DNA of 64,000 nucleotides, from contig VSJF01000004.1 in the NCBI GenBank assembly GCA_009739215.1, positions 124,001 to 188,000 of the forward strand, written 5' to 3'. The notes beneath the pieces are model-generated. The model saw only the letters and a list, made by a program, of their open reading frames with translations. It was not told where the DNA came from and did not search any database. The stretch's first letter is position 1; every line of letters begins with the position of its first letter. The translations under genes were made by a program, and so were the position numbers. This document shows positions 1-11,828 of the stretch, in pieces. Source of the DNA: Floccularia luteovirens. Its lineage: Eukaryota > Basidiomycota > Agaricomycetes > Agaricales > Squamanitaceae.

Positions 1-166
1 CCCTGCGGTACGGTATTACACGGGATCCGGATTAATTGTGATATGGGATAATAGCATCATTGTTAATCGATTGTGCTTTCCATGCTTCTGATGACATCGC
101 TGAAGAAGGTGGCACTTGAAAGAAAAAAGTAAAAAAGACTAATAGGCTAATTTCATTATACCGGGA

Positions 167-997
167 TTAAAAATGAAGTTGGGACATGATTGAACCAAGC
201 TCGTCAGCGTCTATGGGTCTTTGGATTGCATCCAAGGGCATAACCGCTCCCATTAGCCAGGCAAGTCCAGGGAGGACATTCGCACCCTGCGCTTGGTATT
301 CTACAATTAAAATGTTTCGATGTGTTAGAATATTTTGGTGAAGAACATAAAGTCCTTCCTTACGTTTCAAGCTTTGGTAACGGCTATAAATCAGATCAAG
401 TTGTCGTGCGGTAAAGGGAAACATGACGCCCTGAGAGACGGCTATACGCGCTATGAGGAGACAAGTTGTCAGCCGAAGATTTTATATTAAATGCTTTTCG
501 AATATATCAGTGAGAATACCAACCATTTCTAATCGCTTGCACAAATTCGGCCTCAGTATTCGGGGGAAGTTGTGGATGATGGCAAGGAAACTCCGCAACA
601 TGGGCCCAGAAAACATGCTTATGTTGCAAATCTAGACCTAAATACCCCACCGAAAAAGATCGAGGCAAATAATATGTAAGCGATTTCATGTAAGCAGTTT
701 TATGCAACTCCTACAGGCTCACCGTTTTCTGGTGTCCAAATCCATGATTTACCTGCGACGCGGGAGTGAAGGTGTAAAATTGCGGTTTCGGGAGTCACAT
801 CTGTTATGACTAATTCCACATCGCTAGGTAGCTGACTGTAGTTTGGATCGTCCTGTAGACATTCAAGTTGATCATTCCGTGCGTCGAGAATATACCCCAA
901 TGTGACTGGGTCGCGCACGTCGTCTGTAGCAATCAGACGGAGCGCTTGGTTGTAATAGTATATGTCTCCATTCGGATGTGTATGTTGTGTCCATGAG
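167..997 (-). CDS. WW-domain-like hypothetical protein (partial model)
   Basis: Coding-like minus-strand segments run from about 997 to 167. The first exon (about 997 down to 716) carries a WW-like core: a Trp in SSWTQ, then HPNGDIYYYN, followed by an acidic stretch beginning TDDVRDP. The next piece (about 637-507) has a KHVFWAHVAEFP segment with the FW pattern I associate with basidiomycete WW-domain proteins. The last piece (424-167) ends in LGSIMSQLHF and a stop, after a moderately hydrophobic stretch (GLAWLMGAVMP). The middle splice sites are not certain: a donor at GAG CCT|GTAGG and an acceptor at TTTAG|GTCTAG do not keep one clean phase. The upstream start lies beyond 997 and was not resolved. 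The second WW tryptophan is not obvious. Function unknown; identity as a WW-family protein is an inference from these motifs. Confidence 0.45.
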
Positions 998-3812
998 CTG
1001 CGAGAAGTGACGCAGAGGGTTCACTGATCAAGAGGCCGAAGATGAATGATACCCTCACTTACTTCTGTGAGCTAGGGCTTGATTGAGAGTGGTGGTACCC
1101 GTCGGCCATGTTCTAAGATGCAAGGAAGAAATAGAAAGCTTAAGGAAAACGAGTAATGTTTCCTAAATCCAAAACCCTGCTTGCTTAAATATGGCCACAG
1201 ATGATGGAAGCAGCCCATTATCCAGGTTCGGTCTTTCTGTTGTTCACATAGTGCTCGTCGCGCGTTGTTCGAAGCACATGAGAAACATCAACCTAAGAAG
1301 GATGAAAACCTGGCTATTCCCGTTGTACGCAAATGTTGGGGTAACATAGATAAAATAAAAAGAACAACAAGTTGAATCTGGGATTTGGAGGTCCCCGTCG
1401 TTGTATCCAAGCATAAGCAACAAGCATGTGCATGGCTACAAGTTGATGGCCATTCGGGGTTGTCCGCGAGGACCCATAATTCGTTGGGTCTGACATGCTA
1501 TTTCAGCGCAAGGCACCCCTCTCTCGAATCAGGAAATATCATCTTGCTGTTTCCTGTCGTCATCCATCCTCGTAACGTGTATGTTGCCTACGTTCATGAA
1601 AGTAGAAGTTTAAGCTGATATCTCCACCTCCGCAGCCAACATTGTACGTATCCTCGGCAGATGTCATCCGAGGTGAGATCTAAAGCGTGAAACGCATGCC
1701 ACCTGTGTGATGATCAAGCGGGGTCTGTTGTATTACAACAACGGAAAAGAAGTACCAGGGAACAGGAAATGAGACCATCGAATTAAGCAACCCATGATAT
1801 ACTGCTTATCAAGGCAAAATTAAAATAAACCAAATTGGATTAGTAGTTATAAATATGAGAGATGCCATGCAAAGATGAAGAGGTGATAACAAACACGGAA
1901 CGATCAGATATTTTTTATTGCGTTCGAACGAATTAAACCACCGCCATCTGAACACAGTCCTTCACAAATTACAGGGCCCGAACGTTACACGATATCACCA
2001 CGAACTGCTGGCCATTTCGAAAAACTTGACATCTCAACATCTGAGCCGATCCGGGACGAACAGCAAGTCAAGCTGACAATCGGCGACACATCCGGAGACG
2101 CACCGAGATACGGTAATTACCTGTGCTTGGCAACGCTTAATAGACAAGGACCAATCAACGATATATACTTACTCTAGAAGAGATATAATTATTCATTTCC
2201 CCCCCTGCCATTGCACCAAACCCCGAGCGGTTGTATTGTTTAGAGAAGGTTGCCGTTCCCCATTTTACATAAACACTTTACCGAGTAGTGCTTGCGCGCT
2301 TAGGCTTCCCCAGGCATCGTTCGTGCTCATTGGCAAGTTTACTTAATAGGAAAAGAACATATTACAGGGTCTAGTTTAGATAATATAAACTCAGTCAGGG
2401 GTAATGTTGACTGAGGTGGGAATTAATTGTGTATGTTGTGTAATTTATTACAAAGATTGCGCAAGAGGGAAAAGTGGGGGGATGTGTCAACACAAAGTAA
2501 GAAAAATTGACATTATATTTCCCCATACCACGCCGGAACCATCATAATGTGAGTTTTTCCAATTTCTAATCAATGAAGTGCCACTTAGCAGAACCAGAAC
2601 TATACCGGAACTTCTGTTGGAGTAGGTGTGTCGAGCTAGATGCTGCACCACTGCACATAAATAGTCGTGTTGTACGCTCTGCGAGATTGTGAAGATTATA
2701 GCGTAGGTATAGTAGTATCTAGTTCCAAATATTAGCAGTGTTTGAAATCTGGCGGACCCCTTTCTCACTAAAGTTAGTAGTCTGATATGTTCCTTCGGCT
2801 CTAGAGTAGGGAGGAAAGGCGCAACATGGGTCGAACAGCTCCGGACCAACCTAGTGTCCGAAGATGTTCAACCTCAGGGTGTGCAGCAGCTTGATTGTGA
2901 GGCTTATTGGAAGTTGCTCATTTTACTTCTCTTGATTTGAGTATACTCAAATATAAGAAAAGGAAGACGAGCACTTGAGCAGTCAGTGTGGTTTGTTGTT
3001 AAACGATGCCACGCTACTGCGGTATTTAAACTTCCTAGAGCAGTAGTTGCCAGGGTGGCACGTCCCTCGCAAATTTTGACCCCTTTTCTGTCAAAGACTA
3101 TAATTTTCAGTTTCAAGGAAACACTCTTAAAATCAGTAGTTTCTTACCCGATTTTCTTCTACTGACATGCTGGCATCATAGTTTCAAGTTGTTTATATGA
3201 TTAGGATAACATACGAACCCTCCGTAGTTTCTGCAGAATTTCCTTCGATATGCAAAATGTCATGCCGTAACTAATCCCAGCCCATAACATAATAAGGACC
3301 TTAAGGCCGTGCTTTATGCACGGCAGAGCCCGCTACTATTTATGTCGAGACATATATTTAAGTGCATGAAGACAACATGCATTTCATTTCATTGAAATGA
3401 TTTTGAAAAGATAACGGGTATGAAAAGGAGAAAAAGAAAAGAAAAATTTTGAGAGAGACGCACCGCAAAACACTCAACTTAGAACATGTGCATGAGAAAC
3501 GACAAGATCAAAGAATAAACATATATGCGTCATACAGTACGCTCTTGACAGATCAATAAATTTGGGGTTGTACTCTGTTAAATGAAAAGTCATCAGATAG
3601 ACCGTTCTTGGGTGAATTACCAGATTTAGAAATGAGAAATGGGGGACAGGTCAGAAAGCTGTCATAACTACAAACTAGTGCGTTATAAGACCCACATAAC
3701 TGCTATCGTGGTGGGAATAACCACCCCACCGCGCAAACCTATGTAAAGGTAATTGTTTCTGTACCCAACAGAGCCTCTTTCCGTCCCGCTCGCGCAAAAC
3801 ACACCCATCCTT
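998..3812. other. Gene-poor intergenic stretch
   Basis: I see no convincing gene in these 2.8 kb. Open frames are short (60-120 codons), lack recognisable motifs and do not join through sensible introns. The 120-codon minus frame at 2487-2849 has a random-looking composition with runs of hydrophobic residues. No tRNA cloverleaf, tandem repeat or LTR terminus was recognised. It lies downstream of the decayed NACHT-WD40 copy and upstream of the WW-like gene, so it may contain older unrecognisable debris. Confidence 0.5.
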
Positions 3813-6725
3813 CTAAGGACGCCGCTGCTTCTGCTGGTCTTCCGTTTCCCATCCATGCTGTTCGACGCTAACTCTTAGCTTTTCCTTCAAGTTGTAAATC
3901 ACCACATCCCTATTCCATCGTGCGAATAACATCGTACATCTGAGAGAATACTCGACATCGAAAGGAATCTCCATATTATGGAACTCCGATACTTTCACGG
4001 GTCCGCCTGTCATTGTTTCATTACCCTCAGCCCCATAAAGGCAGTCGAACCGGACCTGCATTCCAACGCCTGATGGGCGACCATGCAATTACGTTGTTCT
4101 AATAAGTTCCAACGATTATAGTTTGAACTAAAACAGGTTCGGTGATTTTTTGGGATACCCTAGATGCCAATGTTTCCTATTTGCAGTAACTGCCATCTTC
4201 CGTGCATCAGGAGAGCACGTAACAGCAGCAACAAAGTCTCCCGGTATAACATAGTAGAGCGCTCCGGTGAGAAGTCCGGGTGCTGATTGCGTGGATAGAC
4301 ACAGCTACCACGAGGATCCATCTTATCGAATTATGATTTACGAGCGACTGTACTGGCGATGGATTCGGGTTTCCTTTTGGCACTAACACTGCAGGTAAGA
4401 CACTGCAGGTAAGTCCAAAGTTTGAACAGTACCGTAAGATAATATCAGGGGGCGGCGGTCGTTTGGAGAGAATGATACAACAGTGGTAAAAGGGCCAAGA
4501 ACGGAATCAGGTTGCTTCCGCGTCTTCAAATCGAAAAGCTGGAGAATGTCCAAAGCAGACAAGCAAGAACTTCCTCTTCGTTAGATGGAAATATTCCGGG
4601 TAATGGCCCTGCCGACAAATGTGGTTTTCATTTCCGGTTCTACCTTGGAAATACTCTCACCTGATCCTGAGTCCTACACATGAACCCCTTTATCCACTCC
4701 ACAGAATACAACCTGGACCATTGAGAAACAGGGCTGAAATGACATCCGATTGGTAGGTGCTGGCTGCTCTTTTAAGATCCTGCCGTCAACACATCCGAGA
4801 TCTCACAATTGGGTGGTTCCTTCCCCAACCCAGTCAACCATGGCACGCTTTGCGTCTTCAGAGATTGCTATCGCTTTTTGGATTTCTGGAACTCTCAAAT
4901 TTATTCCCTCACCTCCTTGCCAACAGGATATTTTAGATGTTCATTCCACCGGGATTAACCGCAGAAATGACGTATGTTCCATCTTGACTCCAGACCGTAG
5001 CATGCACCTCGCATTTTTCATCTTGTACAAGTTGGGCGTGCACCTTTGTGCCAGATATAACGCGTAACGTTCCGGATACGGAATGTTCCATCAGCAGATC
5101 CAGAAGCAATTAACCACCCATTAGGAGCCTATGCAACAGCTACCAACAAACTTGGTATGCTATCCTAAAGTCTTCTCCGAAGTGCCAGTGCTAGCATCCC
5201 ACATACACACATCGCCATCTGATGCCCCAGAGACGATCCAACTCCCATCAAGGGGCAATGTCATGCGAAGGAGAGCGAGGATCATATGAAGGCGAAGACC
5301 TCAAGCTAAATGTCTGGCTGTGATTCGTGGGGTGGTAACTAGGTGGAGTATTGGAATTGGCGTAGAGTCTCGTAAGGGGTGCAAAATGGCGCAAAATAAG
5401 GCTAGATATGTAGAGCTGCTCTGGGCACTCATCGATAGGTGACCAATGTTGTAGGACGAAGCGAAGTGCATCATTCAGTAACGTCATTTCGGTATTCTCC
5501 CGAAACATTGGCCTTGTAACAATAATCAGGTTTGTCCTACATTACGTGAACGTAGTAAAATACTCACTTCACACCACGAAAACATCGCAAGTCAGAGTAA
5601 ATCTTTTGTAACATCAAAAATCTGTTTCGTCCTAGCCAGGAAATCATCACCCGGACATTTGAATGGAGCCATCCGTCACAACTTCTGAAATATTAGATCT
5701 CTGTCAGCTATCCCTTAATTCAATGAACAGTCCAACGAGACTTACCATGCTCTTGACTTGTAACAAGGTGACTATGAATACGTTGATGGTGCCTTAGTAG
5801 TGCAGGTATTCTTCAGATGGCACAGCTCACGTTCACATGTTTCCGAAAGGCGCATTGTTAAACTGGGTAGTACCTTGTATACTTCTGCTCACCAACTCTC
5901 CGAGTCATACCGAAACTGATGATATGGAAAGAAAAGGAACACAGCTAGAAGAACACCTTTATTATAAAACAATTCAAATAACTCACTTGGGTAAGTCATT
6001 CAATAGGTTGGACATTGTATGTAAGTACATAAAAGTCTACGGATCCTGATCACAAACTTCCCAAGTTGACCAGAGTCACGTGGCGTGCCTGTAAGGATCG
6101 CGACAGTCAAATTGCACCATAACCGTAAACACAAGTTCTATATGAACCATATAGCTTCACGACCTCTTTGGCTTGGTCGGAACTAATGAGACGAATTAGT
6201 GTGCCACAAAAAATGTAGGAAACAATATTCATAAACTGGCGGTTTTAAGGTATAATTGGACTGTATCCCGTGATTATTTAAATACCGATACTCTTTCATA
6301 CGCCATTAGATGTCATAATGCGCCTCCACTTCCCTTAAATTCCGTGAATTTGTGAAATCGGAAAGGCATGAACGCTCGTCTGGCGCCCTCGCAGATTGCC
6401 TAGACCAATGTGTTATGAGCCTTCACTAAGGTACCCGCTTTTCTTTTACACAATAAAATATTCAGGAACCAAACGGGCTTGCGTTCAATGCACTGGTTTC
6501 TATTACCGCGGCGATCTATAGCTCTCGGCAGAATACCTCGCCTCAGACAGCCCGGTGTGTCGGCCGATACTTTCAGTCACTATAATTTAGCAAGTCGGAC
6601 CTATACTCACCGTATCCCAGCATCAGTCTTCAGGTTTGACAACATGTCTGAATTCCTGCTGCTTATCAAGGAAGTATCACCTTTCTTTGATCTTTTGCCT
6701 CTTCAATCCAACCTGAATAACACAA
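3813..6725 (-). pseudogene. Decayed NACHT-WD40 (NLR-like) gene copy
   Basis: This is a broken relative of the gene at 23024-27298, read on the opposite strand. Near 6650-6640 a fragment reads NSDMLSNLKTD, matching NADMLSNLRIG of the intact copy. Near 5600-5590 a FSWCE segment is followed by an intron at the position used after ALSWCE in the intact gene. At 5500-5390 the linker reads SPIDECPEQLYISS against TPINECPEHLYISA. At 5260-5190 and 5120-5050 two WD40-type blades remain (SGASDGDVCMWDA; ASGSADGTFRI). At 4230-4170 CSPDARKMAV matches FSPDAQKIAV, and the frame at 4088-3813 keeps the C-terminal pattern CT-L-A, QH-WETE. Stops and frameshifts lie between. Only about 1.0 kb separates the N-terminal fragment from the SWCE segment against about 1.8 kb in the intact gene, and I found no Walker A, so most of the NACHT core is lost. 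Confidence 0.8.
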
Positions 6726-6823
6726 AAAAGATCCTACAGAACATCGAGAAAACCGTATACGACAGCAATAGTACTGAAAGAAAAACAAGCACCCATGGTA
6801 AATTTATGGACAACAAACACGAC

Positions 6824-8186
6824 CTACGTGCAAGACAGCGTGCCGATGCTGATACCTTCATAAGGACCGAGCTGTTGATATATCAAACTATGAGCAGCAT
6901 ATAACTCATTGAAATGATGTTAACTTACATGATTTAAGATGTTACCCTCTAGTATATTTGGAACGGTCGAGATTTGACATTGTGAGTCAGAAGCATCGTC
7001 ATCACCTACAAAAAAACCTCAGATTTTTTTTTCAAAGTTGGATTTCTAAATGACAAACCCGGGCACGACACTGCATTTCCCGGAGAGATTATGTGGACTT
7101 CACCGTGTGGGTGGGCGAATCCTAGGAATCTGCCCGGGACAATTGGCACTATGTCTGGGCAAGGTACGATGTAACGTCAAAAATATATATATTTTTACGA
7201 TACGAGGGGTATGTACCTTTTTCGTTATTGACGCGTCTGAAATCTGGTACCTGAAGATTTTTTAGTGTCCACATCCACAAAGAAAACAAGTATGGATACC
7301 TTTTGGTCAATCAATTGCGCAAAGGCGGTGTTTCCAACGCGTGGGGTTCCGTAAGTTACAGCCTTGATAGCTGTTCCAGATGGTAAGTTCAATGTTAAGA
7401 AAAGGGAGTCAAGTTCCGCTAATGCGCCACCAAGGGAATGTCCGATCTATTGGTGAATGAAGTAAAGTCAATAAACCGTTACTTGGATACAGGTTTTCAC
7501 TGACCAATGTTACACTTTTTGTGTTCTTTGCTGCCATGAGTCTCTTAACTTCAGCTAGAATTGTTGGAGCAGTAAGAGCGTGCTCGTTGCGGAAGCCATC
7601 GTGCACCTGGACACTAGAGGAGACTCCAGGGAATAATGAAGTATCCAAAGCATCCATGAGAATGTTCGCGTCCGTCAAATCAGACACTCTAATATCGGTA
7701 AATCACAAAACTGTCATCATATGCGATGAACAGCCTTCTTACAGTTGAGTGGGGTCAGTTCCTTCATGGGCAACAACGACTGTGTTTTGCGTGGGCCAGA
7801 AACCAACAAAGACTAGCCATATCTTTGGTCAATATGAATCATAGCCGGGCAATGAGAAATCATTTTACATATTTGCACTCCGTTTCCATCACCTCCAACA
7901 ACTGTTGGCTGGAATCCAGGGAGTGCTGCACAGGCCTCTGAATACATGAATTAATGTTATGCAAAACCCCGCAACTTCAAAAAGTATATGACATACGGCC
8001 ACAGCTCCAGTTTTGTAATTTCGAGGTCGAGCAATAAGCTGCACGGGCGAACTGCGTGAACGGTGCTAAAGCTGCCAAGTCACCGGCAGACAAAGGCGTT
8101 ACAGCACGTCTCTGGATTTCTGTAGGTGCTGCAACTACGACACTGATAGCGCAGAGCAAAGACAAAAGTGCAGATGACAAGAACAT
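6824..8186 (-). CDS. Secreted class 3 lipase / feruloyl-esterase-like hydrolase
   Basis: This is predicted to be an extracellular triacylglycerol lipase or related esterase. I resolve nine exons: 8186-7997, 7937-7869, 7812-7743, 7688-7505, 7446-7300, 7250-7217, 7154-7059, 7005-6929 and 6871-6824, totalling 915 nt (304 residues), with every phase consistent. The protein starts with a signal peptide (MFLSSALLSLLCAISVVVAA). A Cys-rich YCSTSKLQNWSCG-QACAALPGF segment typical of fungal lipase_3 enzymes follows. The nucleophile elbow is IGHSLGGALAEL; the likely catalytic Asp is in NNEKDIVPIVP and the His in HPHGEVHI. It ends LGPYEGISIGTLSCT, as expected for the family. A TATA-like GATATAAGA sits about 85 bp upstream. 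The last exon lies only about 100 bp from the decayed NACHT-WD40 copy downstream. Confidence 0.92.
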
Positions 8187-8214
8187 TTCTCTTGGGGTGA
8201 TTTGATAGATTCAC

Positions 8215-8281
8215 AGCAGGATATAAGGTGTATGGGTCTACGACTACTACTGCTACTAACACACACATCTTATATCCTGCT
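8215..8281. promoter_or_regulatory. Lipase promoter with perfect 13-bp inverted repeat around TATA
   Basis: AGCAGGATATAAG at 8215-8227 and its exact reverse complement CTTATATCCTGCT at 8269-8281 face each other across 41 bp. The copy nearer to 8281 gives a TATAAGA box on the minus strand about 85 bp before the lipase ATG at 8186. The other copy gives the same TATA element on the plus strand. It may be a palindromic activator site or a bidirectional core promoter. No plus-strand gene was recognised downstream of it. Confidence 0.5.
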
Positions 8282-8703
8282 AGAAGATGCTATGCCTATA
8301 GATTAACACAAAAATAGAATGTCTGCCACAGATTTTAGAAGGTGACTATGTTAGCATGGGAACATAACGTGAATGTCATGTCGTGGGACCCGACTACTCA
8401 CTATTGCACGCGTATAGTCTAACTCTTACCCAAAACTGAGCTTCTGTTGCGTACTACTACAAAGCCTAGGTTAATCACACGGATGATATGTATGGGCGTT
8501 GCTACTTCTCTTGTGGGGGTGCATGAGGCTCCTGCCTCTTCTTCTCTTCTTGGGTCGGAGAACAAGACTTTAATGAGACAAAACTGTCCCAACGACCAGC
8601 ACATTGACTTCTTTTAACTGAGGAAAGTATCATATGCATTGGCAAAAGTTGATGATGATAATAAACAAACCTGATATACCACTCGGGTGACTTAGTTAAT
8701 CCT

Positions 8704-8960
8704 CCATCTTTGGAAGTTCCATCCACATGACCACGTGGCGGTCGAGCGAGATATCACTGACAGCAAGGTATGGCTCTAACTTGTGAATGTTTTGGCGAAC
8801 AGTTCTGCCGATTTGACAATATTCTTGCCTGAGAGCATCTATATGATTGTATTTGTGCTAAACTTATGTCAAATCCCATTGGAAGTGCTCATAATACATG
8901 GACCTATCAATGATATACTCAGAGTCTGTGTCCTTGACTATCCTTAGTAGTCAGAGTTTA
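8704..8960 (-). pseudogene. Unidentified gene fragment with in-frame stops
   Basis: Read on the minus strand, this stretch gives a protein-like sequence: DTDSEYIIDRSMYYEHFQW, then TAA and TAG in the same frame, then ALRQEYCQIGRTVRQNIHKL and DRHVVMWMELPKMED before a stop at about 8704. The composition and the continuity of frame across the two stops suggest an eroded exon; the 29 bp between the blocks is too short for an intron here. I do not recognise the family. The remaining sequence between the lipase promoter and the ligase gene (8282-8703) shows nothing else I can name. Confidence 0.3.
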
Positions 8961-9075
8961 AATATAGTCATTCAATGTGCGCTGGACTGTACATTAAAAT
9001 AGGCAAATTTCTAGCTTGTGATAAAGCAACAGCTAAAGAATTCATTGGTATATACCAATTCCCCTCTACTGTCAA

Positions 9076-11299
9076 CTATAGCTTCGCCTTGGCTACAACA
9101 CCACTCTCATACCTGTCTTGCAACACTCTCCGTAGAGTCTTTCCCGTTGGATTCTTTGGTATCTGTGTCAAGACATAATCCGAATTAGAGTTCATGTTTT
9201 CAAAAGCCGCCTGATCACTCACCTCATCTAAAACTTCTATTCCACCCCTAAGCCATTTATATTTGCTGAGGTTTTCCTTATGCCACTCGTCGAGCTCCTG
9301 GACAACTGCTGCAGGACCTAACGCTCGCCCAGATTCTGATAGGACTACCCAAGCGCGAGGGACCTTTTCGTCTGAAGTTCTTCCCCCACTCACTCCAGCG
9401 ACAGTGCAGTCCGAGATTAGATTTTTTGGGTGTGCAAAAAGTACGTTCTCAATTTCAACTGGTGAGACTTGGGATCCAGAAACTTTGAGCGTGTCCTAAA
9501 ATGAGAAAATGAATTATTTGGGAACGGTTATGTAATTGTATCGAAATTACTAACCTTAGCTCGGTCGGCGAAGCTGTTAATCCTTGGTTAGCAGAGAAAA
9601 CATCAAGTTTATGAGAACATATTTACAAGAAATTTCCATCTTTGTCCACTGTAAATTTGTCCCCAGTTCGTAACCATCCGTTAATGAAGGTTTCCTTAGT
9701 AGCTTTCTCATTGTTCCAATAGCCTAGGGCAACATTGCCTCCCTTCACCCACAATTCTCCGGGTTCGTCATAATCCGTTTCAGATCCATCATCCCGAAGA
9801 ACGCGACATTCCATCCCAGGAAGCAATACTCCAGCACAAGCAGGAATACGTTTCAGACGTCCGCCGAGGGCTCCAGGGAATGGTTGCGCGACTGCAGCTA
9901 TTGTCTGTGCATATTGTAAGGTGCGTAAGACAGCACAAATTCTGAAAACATACTGATTCTGACATTCCATAACCTGGGGTAAACAATAAGCTAAGCAGGC
10001 TTTGTCGACCGAATAAATCTGGGTGAAATACCTTCAGCAAATTGTGCGTCTGTGGGTAGGATATTGGTTAATTTAGATCCTAATTCCTTAGGTAGATATG
10101 CGGCTCCGCAAAGCACGGCCTGTACTGAGCTGAGGTCTACATGCGCAATTCTGGGATGATGCACAAGCTGATGTACCACAGAAGGAATGAGTGTCAGCAC
10201 AGAGACCTTATACCTGGTCAGAGCAAGCCGTATTTAGACAAAACCTATAACAAGAATAAAATGTACTAACTTTGGGATTGCAAGCAGTGCAGTTTCAATA
10301 TCCCATTTTGATACGATTATCAGCGTTCCCGGTGCAAGGTGGGACCGGAAACAATAAGAATGTAGGCCGTATGAATGATGCATCGGTAAAAATCCTAATA
10401 TTACAGGTATTCCGTCTGGTCCAGGAGCTGGCGGTGGCTAACCGGCTCATTTAAGCCTTTTTGCTCAAAAGATTCAATTGGCTGCTAATACTCACTGTAT
10501 AGACTTCCATAGAAACCTCAGAATGAACGATAAATTGTCCCAGAGAGAAGATAACGTTCCCATGAGAGATCATGACAGCTGTTGTTTCATTCAGTGATCA
10601 CGAAATGTACCGGATCAACAGGAGACAACCTTTAGGCAAGCCACTCGTGCCACTCGAGAACACGAGATAGGCTAGTGTATCTTTTGTTGCTGGCCGCACG
10701 TCGACGCGAGGAATGGGTTTGCTACGGACCTCGTTGATCATACTCGACAAACTCTTATAACTTGCTGCATGCCCGCCCATTACATAGATCTTGTCCAAGG
10801 AAAGTCCCACCTCTTCTGCTACCGGAAGTATAGCAGCTATACAACTGGTATGTACAATCATCCTAGTTGCTTTAGAAAGCGTCAGAGCATGTTTCAGCTC
10901 GAATCGAGTGGAATGGGCTGAAATCAATGCAAATGGAGTTGCAATTGCAAGACATGCTTGAACAACTGTCGGGTAATCCTGTTGCATAAACTTGATCTAT
11001 CGGGCCGCATCCACAATGATTTTAGCGCTTACCATGCAGTTCTCACTCATAATACCAATGATATCACCATCCTCGGCACGCAATCCAAGCCCTCCATCAG
11101 CGACAGGTGCACCTAGCGCAGTTGCCAGATCATACACTTGCTCAACAAACTCCCGGTATTTCCTCTTCTCTCCCGTAACTGGGTCGATGTGAAAAACAAA
11201 ATCATCCCACTCTGCTTGATCAGGACGGTTGAAGAAGATATGGTGTACATTCACATCTGGAAAAGGGGGGACGTCGGGATAAGGGGATTTGAGGTACAT
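9076..11299 (-). CDS. 4-coumarate:CoA-ligase-like adenylate-forming enzyme with PTS1 (AKL)
   Basis: An acyl-adenylate/acyl-CoA ligase: it should activate a carboxylic acid with ATP and load it onto CoA, probably in the peroxisome. Ten exons are consistent in phase: 11299-11033, 10978-10630, 10578-10496, 10437-10271, 10213-10032, 9973-9954, 9904-9627, 9582-9555, 9495-9223, 9162-9076; 1734 nt, 577 residues. An ATG at 11311 in the same frame would add four residues. The AMP-binding motif is FSSGTSGLPK, followed by ISHGN; the A5 motif is GYGMSES; the hinge is GWLRTGDKF; the catalytic Lys is in NPTGKTLRR. The last three residues are AKL, a canonical PTS1 variant. Length and motif order fit fungal 4CL/luciferase-like ligases, but the substrate cannot be told. 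PEX7 lies 530 bp upstream on the same strand; that spacer (11312-11828) shows nothing else. Confidence 0.92.
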
Positions 11300-11828
11300 T
11301 ACGCAAAGCAAAGAGGTGCAGTATCTACAACGAACCTTATTATACCGTTGTGATGATCGCAGGGACCAGGTTTCATGGCAGGAAGACGGCTATAGGGATA
11401 CCGGGTGAACGTTATTAGGAGTTACTTAAAGGGTAATCAAGTTCGGAACAAAAAGGTTAGGGTGTACAATGTTCTGGAATGAGAAGTAAACTCTGACACT
11501 GCCAACGCGCGCTCCGTTACTCGCTTCGTGGTCAAAACTCCGAAAGATTAATGTCAAGTTCGTAAATCGACTTCTCTAGGCTCATAAGTGTTATCTGACA
11601 GAATGAAGAACGGGGAAATGAGGAGGGGCGTGGCCGAAATGCGAAGTTAATTACCCACAGCTCACTGCTCCCTGAGTCAGGTGTTCTGATTTAGAAGTTG
11701 ACAATGTTGATATTACAAATTCTCATAGAGCAAAATTCTGTCAATAAATAGCTTGGTAGAAGTTATAATTATAGTCCACATCTACTTTACAATGATTGCT
11801 TACTTTTTACACACCGACCATCACGCTT

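Noticed and set aside
2487..2849. 120-codon minus-strand ORF in the gene-poor stretch
   Set aside because: No motif, no sensible intron partners and composition like random sequence.
6479..6904. 141-codon plus-strand ORF
   Set aside because: It is a shadow: the minus strand here holds the last exon of the lipase (6871-6824) and the N-terminal remnant of the decayed NACHT-WD40 copy. The plus-strand text RFDNMSEFLLL mirrors the antisense of the intact NLR gene (RFDNMSAFLLL at 23421-23672).
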